Part shown: piece after piece, positions 35,714-46,816 of the stretch
Position numbering within the stretch: position 1 is the stretch's first letter
How the letters are laid out: every line of letters begins with the position of its first letter
Source: Zeugodacus cucurbitae
Lineage: Eukaryota > Arthropoda > Insecta > Diptera > Tephritidae
Length of the DNA stretch: 64,000 nt
NCBI RefSeq assembly: GCF_028554725.1
Contig: NC_071669.1
Coordinates: 51,887,001-51,951,000 of the forward strand
Reading direction: 5' to 3'
Notes under the pieces: generated by a model
Database searches by the model: none
Told to the model about the DNA's origin: nothing
What the model saw: the letters and a program-made list of their open reading frames with translations, nothing else
Made by a program: the position numbers and the translations under genes

Positions 35714-37019
35714 ACGGGTGATTTTTTTGAGGTTAGGATTTTCATGCATTAGTATTTGACAGATCACGTGGGATTTCAGACATGGTGTCAAAGAGAAAGA
35801 TGCTCAGTATGCTTTGACATTTCATCATGAATAGACTTACTAACGAGCAACGCTTGCAAATCATTGAATTTTATTACCAAAATCAGTGTTCGGTTCGAAA
35901 TGTGTTTCGCGCTTTACGTCCGATTTATGGTCTACATAATCGACCAAGTGAGCAAACAATTAATGCGATTGTGACCAAGTTTCGCACTCAGTTTACTTTA
36001 TTGGACATTAAACCAACCACACGAATGCGTACAGTGCGTACAGAAGAGAATATTGCGTCTGTTTCTGAGAGTGTGGCTGAAGACCGTGAAATGTCGATTC
36101 GTCGCCGTTCGCAGCAATTGGGTTTGTGTTATTCGACCACATGAAAGATTTTACGCAAAGATCTTGGTGTAAAACCGTATAAAATACAGCTCGTGCAAGA
36201 ACTGAAGCCGAACGATCTGCCACAACGTCGAATTTTCAGTGAATGGGCCCTAGAAAAGTTGGCAGAAAATCCGCTTTTTTATCGACAAATTTTGTTCAGC
36301 GATGAGGCTCATTTCTGGTTGAATGGCTACGTAAATAAGCAAAATTGCCGCATTTGGGGTGAAGAGCAACCAGAAGCCGTTCAAGAACTGCCCATGCATC
36401 CCGAAAAATGCACTGTTTGGTGTGGTTTGTACGCTGGTGGAATCATTGGACCGTATTTTTTCAAAGATGCTGTTGGACGCAACGTTACGGTGAATGGCGA
36501 TCGCTATCGTTCGATGCTAACAAACTTTTTGTTGCCAAAAATGGAAGAACTGAACTTGGTTGACATGTGGTTTCAACAAGATGGCGCTACATGCCACACA
36601 GCTCGCGATTCTATGGCCATTTTGAGGGAAAACTTCGGAGAACAATTCATCTCAAGAAATGGACCCGTAAGTTGGCCACCAAGATCATGCGATTTAACGC
36701 CTTTAGACTATTTTTTGTGGGGCTACGTCAAGTCTAAAGTCTACAGAAATAAGCCAGCAACTATTCCAGCTTTGGAAGACAACATTTCCGAAGAAATTCG
36801 GGCTATTCCGGCCGAAATGCTCGAAAAAGTTGCCCAAAATTGGACTTTCCGAATGGACCACCTAAGACGCAGCCGCGGTCAACATTTAAATGAAATTATC
36901 TTCAAAAAGTAAATGTCATGAACCAATCTAACGTTTCAAATAAAGAACCGATGAGATTTTGCAAATTTTATGCGTTTTTTTTTTTTTTAAAGTTATCAAG
37001 CTCTTAAAAAATCACCCTT
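35714..37019 (+). mobile_element. Tc1/mariner DD41D transposon, near-complete copy
   Basis: 1306 bp flanked by TA (35712-35713 and 37020-37021). The ends are short inverted repeats (ACGGGTGATTTTTT and AAGGGTGATTTTTT read inward). The three catalytic aspartates lie in the order expected for the superfamily. I count 41 residues between the second (in FQQDG) and third (in TPLDYF), the spacing of the DD41D or rosa-like family known from the fruit fly Ceratitis rosa. The copy at 18878-19811 is a deletion derivative with almost no other differences. Confidence 0.92.
35827..36912 (+). pseudogene. DD41D transposase interrupted by one TGA codon
   Basis: A single frame of 362 codons runs from ATG at 35827 to TAA at 36912, broken only by TGA at 36142-36144. 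Residues 1-105 hold the DNA-binding region with a helix-turn-helix-like start (MNRLTNEQRLQIIEFYYQN). The catalytic part follows with LFSDEAHFWLNG, MWFQQDGATCH and PPRSCDLTPLDYFLWG. The stop falls where an arginine codon would fit by one transition, so inactivation looks recent. Readthrough or a polymorphic stop cannot be excluded from one sequence. Confidence 0.9.
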
Positions 37020-37055
37020 TATCTCCCTCAGAAGGTGATTTGTGAATTACATTTA

Positions 37056-37215
37056 CAGTTGAACTTGTCTAACTCGAATCACCATAATCCACGAGTTAGA
37101 GAAACTTCCGAATTACGGATGGTGATTTGTATGAAATTTCACTTTTCTTGCCAATTCAAGAGTTCGAGTTATGGAGAATTTCGAGTTATAGAAGTTCGAG
37201 TTTGAAGTTCAACTG
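37056..37215. mobile_element. Small pogo-like MITE
   Basis: 160 bp with inverted ends CAGTTGAACTT at both sides and TA dinucleotides outside (37054-37055, 37216-37217). The interior is built from repeated GAGTT/AACTC motifs, including several ACTCGAA or TTCGAGT copies. A CAG start, TA target and short length fit a pogo/Tigger-type non-autonomous element. It lies 36 bases from the DD41D insertion. Confidence 0.75.
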
Positions 37216-37585
37216 TATTTCTTTCTTCCATTGCGTTTCGCCTTATTTCAAAAGATCTATGTATTTATAACCACCTCCGTATTATAAGAAAAACTAAAGA
37301 ATAAAAAGTACTAATTAATTCATATTTAGCTGATACTTCCCTCGTTTTACTAGATTATAGGTATTAAAGTCCAACAGAAACATTTATTTCCAGATCGTAG
37401 ACTTTTTACGACCTCGGCTAGTTGAGATATTAACTAGGAGAACTTCATATGTAACTTACAAGTGATTTGTTCTAAGAACTACTTTTTCTAAATGAATATC
37501 TCCTTTTTGTGAATATATAAAAATATTATCTTCTGGTTTACTGGGTACACATTTTTTCATATAACTTATGTGTCCATATAACACA
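37216..37585. other. Intergenic DNA
   Basis: No feature seen. Confidence 0.4.
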
Positions 37586-39115
37586 CTAGCTGACCTGGCG
37601 AACTTCGTAGCGCCTTAGCGTAAATTTGATGCTCTACTTTATTTTGTATAGCTATCTTATGTATGCGTATCTATTCAATTTGAACTGGAATCTATAATAT
37701 CCTCCATATAAAAATTAATACCTATTTCCCTGGTCTCGTCATACCTAAAAAGGACTTTACTAATTTTGTTAAATAAAAAATCAAAATTTATATTTTCATA
37801 ATAGTGTTTATTCCGTAGGGTTCAATAATTTCACTTATATTTTTACAAATCGCTATTGAACAACTGGGCATTTTGAAGTAAACACTGAGCTCAAAACCAC
37901 GCGCGCTCTAGAAAGCAACTAATAGCCTCAATACCCTTCACTGCTTCTCTCTATTCTAATACTTTTTGATAAACTATATTTTTAGTTTTATGTTCTGGAG
38001 CGTAAATAAATAATGTTGATGGTTTTCCGACACGGGAACAGGCGACATATACATTTATCTTCTAGGTTGATGCCACATACACTTAGCGACTACCCTTGCG
38101 ATTTATTTATTGACATTGCAAATGCAAGCCGCACTGGAAACTATAAACGTTTAAAACTGAATGGCATATCGTTCGGTATCATAGGGATGCGTGGTATTAA
38201 AACATCTTCGCCTTCCTACTTCCCTTTCAAAATTGTGGGTTCGATGACGTTGTTCAATAATTTCTTCACCGCAAGCCGGGTGCCATTACACAGACGTGGC
38301 TGATTTATGTTCCGTAACATAATAATTACTGATCCGATTTTTAATTGTAGATTATGAGGTGCTAAGCCGGACAATTCCAACGAATTTAAAAATTCTGTTG
38401 GATAATTGACAACTTCATCTTCTTTAGTAATGGAATCAACTGATATGTAATTCTTCAATTCGCCAGCTATTTTCTCTTGAATCTGAAAATTCATTTCATT
38501 CACATCAACATTTTTTGCGACCAATATAACACGTTCGCTTAACCAAACGTGATTTACGTAATTTTGTGCAATGTTTGGTAAAACCATCTCCATGAGTTCG
38601 GTCTTTGATTCACAAAATTTACAAAAATTGGTAGGGAATGTAATGTATCCAGATGATGTATCAACAGCAATAATACCATTACCAATATCGAGCAGTTGTT
38701 TGGAAAACACTTCTCCAGACTGGTCTTCCTGCAATTCGACTCTCAAGTTTATACTCAACTAACCTACTTATTTATTAACATTAGAAACAAAGTAATATAC
38801 TATAACAAAAAAATATCTACTATATAGAAAACAACTACAAACAGATGAATTCTTTCATACATAACTTGTGTGTATCTTGAACCGCTTTCGCAGCGCAAGG
38901 AACGGAAGCCCTAAAAGATAAATAATTTCCTCCGTATTTTACACACTTACCACTGTTTCCTCGCATCCTTTATATATAGCCTATAGCCTTCCTCGATAAA
39001 TGGACTATTCAACACAAAAATAATTATTCAATTCGAACCAGTAGTTTCGGAGATTAGCGCGTTCAAACAAACAAACAAACAAACAAACTCTTCAGCTTTA
39101 TAATATTAGTATAGA
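37586..39115 (-). mobile_element. Helitron with both termini and a helicase remnant
   Basis: On the minus strand the element starts TCTATACTAATATTATAAAG at 39115 after an A and ends CAGCTAG at 37586 before a T. It therefore sits exactly between A and T, as Helitrons do. Near the 3' end, GGCG and CGCC flank a short loop, giving the usual subterminal hairpin. The 1530-bp body contains only the C-terminal part of the Pif1-like helicase, with the Rep endonuclease and most of the helicase missing. Confidence 0.88.
37955..38758 (-). pseudogene. Helitron Pif1-like helicase, C-terminal fragment
   Basis: An open frame at 38758-38216 encodes LSERVILVAKNVDVNEMNFQ, VDSITKEDEVVNYPTEFLNS and LKIGSVIIMLRNINQPRLCN, all characteristic of insect Helitron helicases. 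It continues downstream as decayed sequence with stops and frameshifts (EGEDVLIPRIPMIP, then FAMSINKSQG, then SRVGKPSTLFIYAPE near 38000). The N-terminal Rep domain and Walker A motif are absent. It is not functional on its own. Confidence 0.88.
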
Positions 39116-39590
39116 TTAAAAATATTTATACTAAATATTCTCTTGACTATACGAATCACAAAAAAACTGTTCTACACATCCCCGGAAATTATTGAAATAA
39201 ACTTAACGAAAGTTTTCGAACAGTTCAACGATCGTCTTCCGCTTTCTTCTGTCATTATCTGATACCAATATTTGTTATACGAAAATTTGATAGTATACTT
39301 TTAGGCTAATAGTAAGGAAATTCACCCTCATTTCACTGGTGCTTGTCTCAGCTGATCATGAAAAGTGAATAACTATCAAATACAATTACCTAAGCAAAGG
39401 CACACACGACGAATGAAACTAAGACCCAGTGCGAAATTGATTACTATATAGAATAAAATAATATCTTTACAAGACTATTTTTAGCTTACAATTTTAATTC
39501 TTACTTATAGTACCTAAAATCAGCGCTAATAACTCTATTTTTGTTTAGATTACAGATTTCTAAACCATACAACACACAAAGGCTTGAGAA
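39116..39590. other. Short upstream region of Pex7
   Basis: No TATA box is obvious. A pyrimidine-rich tract ending ttgtttag at about 39549 could be the acceptor of a 5' UTR intron. Confidence 0.35.
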
Positions 39591-40740
39591 ATGCAGTCGT
39601 GTTCCACACCAGATCGTCATGGCTACAGCGTGCGCTTCTCACCATTCCAACCAAATCATTTACTATTGGCGACTAGTCAACTGTATGGTTTGGCTGGTGG
39701 TGGCACGTTGTTTCTGCTGGAGCTACCTACAGCGGGTGGCAAGGGCTTGACGGAACTGGGACGCATGGAGTGGACTGATGGACTTTTCGATGTGGTAAGT
39801 CGCTATAAACTATTGAATAACTTCCTGTACTGATATTATTCTTCTTCATTATACAGGCTTGGTGTCCATATGCAGATAATATAGCGGCAACGGCTTCTGG
39901 CGATGGCTCTTTGCAAATCTGGGGTGGACTTGATGATGATATAGTGGCAACAGACACAACATTGAAGTCACTCAAGCAGCCGCTGATTTGCTTGCAAGAG
40001 CATAAAAATGAGGTTTACAGCATTAACTGGGGTGAACAGTGGAATTGTCATCAACTTCTGTCGGCCAGTTGGGATGGCACCATCAAGCTGTGGGATTGCC
40101 ATCGCCAGAATTCGATCGCCACCTGTACGGGACACAGTGACCTCATCTATTGTGCCAAGTTCTCACCGCTAATTGCCAATCTCTTCGCTAGCGTAAGTAC
40201 AGATGGTAACTTAAACTTATGGAATTCTGCTCTTGAATTTTCAGGTAAACCCTTGATGAGCATCGAGGCAGCGCACAACGGTGAAGTACTCGCCTGTGAC
40301 TGGAGCCAATTCGATCGGAATATATTGATGACTGGCGGTTCGGATGGTTTGGTGCGTGCTTGGGATCTGCGCAACATGCGACATCACATCTTTCAACTTT
40401 ATTCAGGGGAGTTTGCTGTACGAAGACTGGCCTGTTCACCGACCTCCGCGTCGGTGGTAGCAACGGCAAATTACGATTTCACAACAAGGTACTGGAGTGT
40501 TCTCTATACATTTACAAAATTATTGGAGGAAATACAGTGCTCTAACTAAAGCTATTTTCAACTTACAGAATTTGGGATTTCAATCAATCTTTGGACGCTA
40601 TGGAGGTCAATGTAAACCACTCGGAATTCGTTTGCGGTTTGGATTGGAATGCTGGCGTACCACATCAGCTTGCGGACTGTGGCTGGGATTCCGTCATCAA
40701 CGTGTACACACCGAAAACTTTAAAGGATTTGTTGGACTAG
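39591..40740 (+). CDS. Pex7: Peroxin 7, PTS2 receptor (WD40 protein)
   Basis: Exons 39591-39794, 39857-40488 and 40569-40740 join with GT/AG introns of 62 and 80 bases to give 335 residues. Pex7 recognises the N-terminal PTS2 signal of peroxisomal matrix proteins in the cytosol and carries them to the import machinery. The start STPDRHGYSVRFSPFQPN and GLAGGGTLFLLELP, then WTDGLFDVAWCPYADN, match the diagnostic Pex7 N-terminus. WD repeats follow, ending GDGSLQIW, SWDGTIKLWD, STDGNLNLWN, GGSDGLVRAWDLRN and NYDFTTRIWD. The last blade reads FVCGLDWN and ADCGWDSVINVYTP. The short second intron is supported because its reading frame ends early while exon 3 restores the WD repeat. Confidence 0.97.
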
Positions 40741-41930
40741 TTATTAGGGGAATATGGGACATAATATTGCATTCTTATTCCAAATAGGATAGGATGACAA
40801 TAATGTCGAATTAATGTAATACGCTTTGTAAATGCGCTGTGAACTAATTATTAGTTATATATTGTATAGGAGTTAAGGAGCTAAGCAGGTTAGATAGAGG
40901 AAGCTGAACAAAAGGCATGACCTACTAACATATAAAACAGAACGGAAAATGTATGAAAGTGGTCCACGAGGAAAATGTAGCAGAGCTATCCTAAATTTTC
41001 GCCAACTAAGTGTCTTGAATGTGATAATAGAAATTTACAATAGGTACCTTGGACAATTTTTGAAAAACGAAGAAAATTATATAGTTTTAATGTATAAATT
41101 TTGAAGAAATGAGGAGAGAGCTTGTATAATGAAGAGTTTGCATGAGCGTGGTATTTGAGGTGCTGGTTTTTGAATTTCGCCTAAAACAAACTGTCTTCGA
41201 TTCGCTCAACTCAATCACGAACCGAACAAACAACTGGTATAAATCAAACAAATTGGTCTATTCAAATAAAGATGAGAGAGTAAGTGTTTGACAAGAGAGC
41301 AAAGCTCCAATATAATAAGTGCTGTAGTGGCTAATTGAAACGGTAATTTGTAGGCTATTGTTTTTAGCGAAATTCTGTTCGTATAAAACCGGTATTTTAA
41401 ATACTGGGTCTCATGTATCACCTCATATCTATACATTTCTTGATAAAAAATTATATGTATGCTTACATATACATTTATACTTTTGTAAAACATAAAATAT
41501 ATGTACATATATGCCTATAAAATGTTATTGAATACATAAAATATAAATTAAAAGTGATCGTTTAAATATATACTGGGTTTATGATATTTATTACTTTCAA
41601 AGCATAGAAAATTTGGTATGATTCTCATACACCTTACTGAATTTTGAGGTGAAGGAACTTTTTCGATTTTCGTTTAAATTTAAATTTCGGAAATAATTCA
41701 AGGAATTGGTGAGATATTCTTCATATCAGGAAACAAATCTTAGAGACTTTAAAAATTGATACAATGAAAAATTGGATCCTGCTACTGTTCCAAATGTTCT
41801 TCGGTATATTCCCGTAACAGTCATAAGTTATTTATATAAACATCTGTCTGATTATAAAGGCATCAGAGCTACTAAGTCGGATATTAAATAAGTAAAGAAA
41901 GTATAGTATCATATATAGAACACATGCATT
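40741..41930. other. 3' flank of Pex7 and intergenic DNA
   Basis: No exon was recognised. The polyadenylation site is uncertain. Confidence 0.4.
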
Positions 41931-42330
41931 TAATGATTGTGATTCCCCATCATCATCAATTGTCACTACAACCGGTTGCCAGTTCTCTCTGCATTGGGCA
42001 CGACGACGCCAGTTGGTGATTTCAAGCTTCATCAGGTCCACATCCACTTGATCCTTCTACCTGAGTTTCGGTCGTCCTTTTCTTCGTCGGCCCCGAATGG
42101 CTACCGTGTCGAACATTTTTCGTGCTGGAGTGTTTTCTTCCATTCAGGCATTATGTCCAAGCCAACGCCACCCTTGTATGCGCCGCACTATATCTATATC
42201 GTAGAAGAGCTCATGCAGTTCGTCATTCCAACGAATCCGGTACTCACTTACGCCCAATCTTAGCGGGCCATAAAGCCATAAATCCTCAACTAGGGTAATG
42301 CGTTGGGTTTGGGACCCGCCATTTAAAACA
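41931..42330 (-). mobile_element. Divergent RTE-like 3' end with inverted 5'-UTR-like block
   Basis: The minus strand encodes the C-terminal region of a related but different RTE-like family: SEYRIRWNDELHELFYDIDI, RWLGHNA, then a broken KMFDTVAIRGRRRKGRP and DLMKLEITNWRRRAQCRENW. At 42303 the plus strand carries 'ggtttgggacccgccattta', like the 5' UTR block of the complete element but in opposite orientation. This may be a second 5' inversion. No TSD was seen. Confidence 0.65.
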
Positions 42331-43569
42331 AAATCCAATGAAACGTCCAATAAAGCCACGGATAAGGACCCCCTTTTTTGATGACGACCTCCGCAAACGA
42401 TGGTGATTCCTAAACATACTAATTTTACTACTGTTACGCTAATACCATTCCGAATTTTTGGTCGAGAATTTCCCTGTGATTTTGGTTGAAGTCTTCCGGA
42501 CTTGGGAATGAGTATTAGTAGAATAATTTTATATGAAAATTTTTATAAGGATTCCTCCTTTAGAAACACAATTTTATATATGGGTATCAGTCCTGGAATT
42601 ACCATTAGTTATTCACCGAGTATTAGTTCTATATTTACTTTACTAGAATCACAGTTGCTTGTTCTTATATTCTTAATATTCAGCAACTATAGTAATATCT
42701 TCTTTGCTTCAGAATTCATCGCCAAATAAGTTGCCAGTGTGATGTACATTAAAGTGTTTGCTGCTTGCTAAATTTGGCAAATCTTGATGGACAGTTCGAT
42801 TCATATACATATGTATGTACATATATGTCTGCATATGTTACGCGTTACGAAAATTATAAGACAAACATCTGATTGTTGTTATTGGATAATCACTGTCTTG
42901 CGTCAAATGCCAAATGTTGCCACTTCGCCTGCAATCTCATTCATGTTCATCTCCACTAAAAAGATAAATATTTGCTTGTATTCGTAAGTATTTGTTTGCT
43001 TTATTTGAGTTGTCTGCAATTTTGCAGGATATAATCTACATGTGTATGTAGTGTTCTGTAGCATTCTACATGACAGGATGGTGTTTGCCTAACCCATAAT
43101 TATGCTAACCATATTGCCAAGACGAAGGTGAGATAATGCGCGCGTCATTTTGATTAATGGCAACCGTTAATTAGACTTTGAAGGTCTACTTTGGGTTTGC
43201 AGAAAAAAAGGGTTAGCAATAAAAGTGCTAAAAAATAAAGGATAACAAGAAATTATCAAACATGTCGGTTTTGATTATATTTAACTTGTTGATTCTGGAA
43301 GCAAAGAAACAAAAAAGAGAAGAGGACTTGAAGAAGACGTTGTATTTGCAAATTTGAAAGCCTTTTGTGTTTTTTATTTAGTTATTTGCAGAGCAGGTTC
43401 TTATATAAAAACAATGAAAATAAGTGAAGGAAGGCTGGAAAATAACTTATGATATTTGTTTGATTTTTTCCTGATTTTTATAGTGACATATGGTAAATCT
43501 ATTCTGTTTTTTTAATTTCAACATACCCATACTGCTTCATAACTAATGCCATCATATTAATTCGCTCAA
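42331..43569. other. Intergenic DNA
   Basis: No feature seen. Confidence 0.4.
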
Positions 43570-43730
43570 GATCAGCAGAGACAACAACCAATATCTCTCT
43601 ACCGCGCCATCTGGCGGATTTAAGATTGCTCACAGTGGGACAAATTTAAATATATGAATGATAAAAGTAAGTTTTGAAAAAAAAAATCAATGTCCGCCGA
43701 AAAACGCGTTAGCAAATACGGGACAGCTAG
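43570..43730 (+). mobile_element. Helitron 3' terminus, fragment
   Basis: Ends GGGACAGCTAG at 43730 followed by T, like the CAGCTAG end of the Helitron at 37586. Upstream lies GC-richer sequence ('accgcgccatctggcgg') that can fold back on itself. The 5' limit is uncertain. Confidence 0.5.
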
Positions 43731-45054
43731 TGATCGGTTCAAGTATCAATGGTTCTAGTGGTTTTCTATTTTTGATTTAGAGTATGTGAAGAAAATATAT
43801 TCTATACCAGGGATTATTAATTATTTTAAATATTAATTCCCTGAAATAGATGGAAAATATGTAAGTTAACATGTGTCGTTATATATATGTATATGTTTTT
43901 ATTAAAATAACCATTTTTCTTAAAGTATAAAATAGCACTTCTTAAATTGTTTATATTTATTAAAAAAATCAAAATCAATTGTTCAATTTGAATGTCTGAC
44001 ATCGTATTTCGTCTGATGAAGTCCGGATCGCTACAGTTGTCTGTTCAAAAAATATTACACCCTCCGAATATGACGATATATTTCTGAAAAAATATAAGGC
44101 AAAAGCTTAATCTCCTACTTTCCTTTAAGGCAGTATTATGCTTTACAGGCTACAAAAAATCGATTTTTTTGTTTTGTTTTAAATCTCTTCCAAAACTATC
44201 CAAGAATATGTCTTTAAAATTTCAGAGGCCAATTCGACATATTTTCGAAGCAAGAGCAGTTTTAGTGAGCAGGTGCGAATGCTCAGGCAGCCCTTTAAAG
44301 CGCGTTTTCTCGAGTTTTCATTTTCACAAGTGTTAGAAAACGGTGCCGGCGATAGCAAAAAGAATATATGTTCGATCGAAAAGACCAAAATGATCTAACT
44401 TCAGTATTAAATTATCTCCTATTTGAACTAAAAAAGTTGGACCTAAATATTTTTAAACTACTTGTTTTGCAACTTAAAGTCAATCTCTTTTCTTAAAAAA
44501 GTGAATTTTTATTTCAAACTTCGAAAAAATTTGGAATTTTATAACTTCTTCGGTATTTTTTTAGTTCAAAAAGAAAAACAACTTATAAAAATAAAAAAAA
44601 AAAATTGTTTCGACTGTTTCAGATGCATCGCAAGACCTCCATCACCGGCACCGATTTACAAGAGCAGACTCCAAGAAAATACTTACAACTTTAAAAAAAA
44701 ATTTCAATATTTTTTAATAATAAATATTGTTTTTTTTTTAATGCTAAAAAACGGTTTTTTCCGGCTTCTAAAGCAGACTACTGCCTTAATGTCCTGTTCT
44801 ATGAGTGGTCCAGGCTTAGTTGCGCCAAAACGCCACTTTTTCCTAAAAAGAATATATATATAAATGTAAGTTTAGATATAAAAATTGAAGGGGTTTAGCT
44901 GTATTTGTATTAATCTTTGTTAGTTGCATAATTTAGGACCTGCTCTATTGTAGTAACTCCTGTTGATATTGTACGTCGGTACGATTATGGTTTTACAGAT
45001 ATCGCTTATTGTTTTTGCGGTAGTGGTGAATTTATGATATTAAAGAAGCATAAT
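43731..45054. other. Intergenic DNA with old repeat debris
   Basis: AT-rich. Short blocks near 44280-44330 resemble parts of the TTAA MITEs. An open frame at 44462-44863 is low-complexity and was not called. Confidence 0.35.
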
Positions 45055-45058
45055 TTAA

Positions 45059-45774
45059 GGTGTTATATACAGCTAGGAGGTCGAAAAAAGGCATTTTTCA
45101 AGAATTTTTTCTAAGCAAACTATTTGGTTTATTGATTTGAAACATTGCAGATATATTATGACAACCTTAAACTATATTCACACATTTTTATTGCCAAAAA
45201 TAATTATCGGGAACATTGATATTGCCAATTTTGCAGAGGTCCACAAAAAAAGGCCTCTTGCGGTGAGCACGATATCTCTGAACTGGATTATCTAAAATGC
45301 AAAAACCAAATAAATTTCATTAATATAATAAATAATCTAGTGATTGATCGAAGGAATTAGCAAAAGTAAATTTTGTGACAAAATGGCGGCTACTCAAAGC
45401 AAAAGGTTCGATTTTCGACCAAAATTCGGGTCTTTAATTGTTTATAAAAATAATAGATTTTCATCCAATGGGAAAATCCTTCGATTAATTACTAAAAAAT
45501 ATAGTTAAGAAGCTTGGGTAAAATTTCAGACCGATCGGTTCAGCCGTTTCTGAGAAATCTTGCACACCGACTTTGAAAACAACGTTTGGAGAAAAACGAG
45601 TTTAAAGTTTTGAAAGCACTTTACATGTAGTCGGCGCGCCTTTACTAATGTGTCTATAACTTCGAAAATATTCGTCGGATCGACTTGATATTTTGTGTGT
45701 GTATACTCAGTTATATATATATTAAGAAAACGCAAAAATTTTTTTTTTTGAAAATCCTAACTGTATATAACCCC
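45059..45774. mobile_element. TTAA-flanked MITE, third family
   Basis: TTAA at 45055-45058 and 45775-45778. The ends read inward are GGTGTTATATACAGCTAGGA and GGGGTTATATACAGTTAGGA, two mismatches in 20. The 716-bp interior has no transposase. Internal sequence near 45530-45620 (reverse strand) resembles 6000-6090 inside the MITE at 5842, so the two may share a common internal source. Confidence 0.75.
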
Positions 45775-45778
45775 TTAA

Positions 45779-46807
45779 TTAAAATCTGAATGAGAACTTG
45801 GAAATCAACTCTTTCTGCTCAAATAGGGTCAAAGTTTACACACCGCCAAGACATTTATTTTTGATGATTTTATTAAAAATAACTCTTGGGTTATTATTAA
45901 TTTATATTCTTCGCTATTTTTAGATTTTGCAACCATTTCATGAGGAGCTGATGACCATGAAAATTGTGTGAATTTTTGTGAACAACCTGTGAGAAAAAAT
46001 GTATTTTATATTTTGTACAGCCCGAAAATCCCAAAATTATTACTTATGCACACGCTCGAACAATGTTACAACAAAAATTCATAAAAAGGTACTTGTACTG
46101 AAGTGTTCCTGCCGATGCCGCCAAAAGTTTTTATTTTATCATAAACAATAAACATTAAACTTAACATTCAACGGCTTCTGCATGGGCATACACGAAACAC
46201 GGACACGCGTCTTCGACTTACCGATAATACCAAAAGCACGAAATAAAAACAGTAATAAATTTCAGCAAAGAAAGGAAAGAAATAAATAAAACTTCGCCAA
46301 CATTATTTGCTAAAAAAGCGCTCATAAAAAGCAAATATCCAGACATCATCTTCGAAATTGAGTACGACACGCAACCGACGCGAATGAAGTCAATGGAGCA
46401 GAAGCCGACTTGGGACTTAAAGGCGCATGTGCGCCGTCACATTTGTTGGCGGTTGGTGGAAGTCATTAAAACATTTAAAATACAATGCGCATGCGCCGCA
46501 ACTCGTCCGGCAATACGAAGTGTGTTTCTTATATAACAATGTGTGCAAGTGTCCACAGATTGATACATTACTCGGTTCAATGTGTTACGTATGCAGACGA
46601 GTACGAGTATACCCTGTAGTAAATTGAGGAAAAAGTGGACTTACAAGAATTTCGCTATCTTTTGTGGGTTAAAAGTTCGAACTTAATCTTTGGTGAATCA
46701 CTGATACTCTTCAATATCCTCCATATACAAATGAACAACATTATGAATTATCTTTGAGAACATATTTCCTTTGTATGGTAGATAAATGCTATTTGTGGTG
46801 GGTTTTT
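45779..46807. other. Intergenic DNA
   Basis: No feature seen. Confidence 0.4.
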
Positions 46808-46816
46808 AATCTTAGC
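46808..46816. repeat. Target-site duplication, left copy
   Basis: AATCTTAGC is repeated exactly at 50084-50092. Confidence 0.8.

Noticed and set aside
44462..44863. 133-codon open frame
   Set aside because: Dominated by phenylalanine, lysine and asparagine from AT-rich DNA, with no protein-like pattern.
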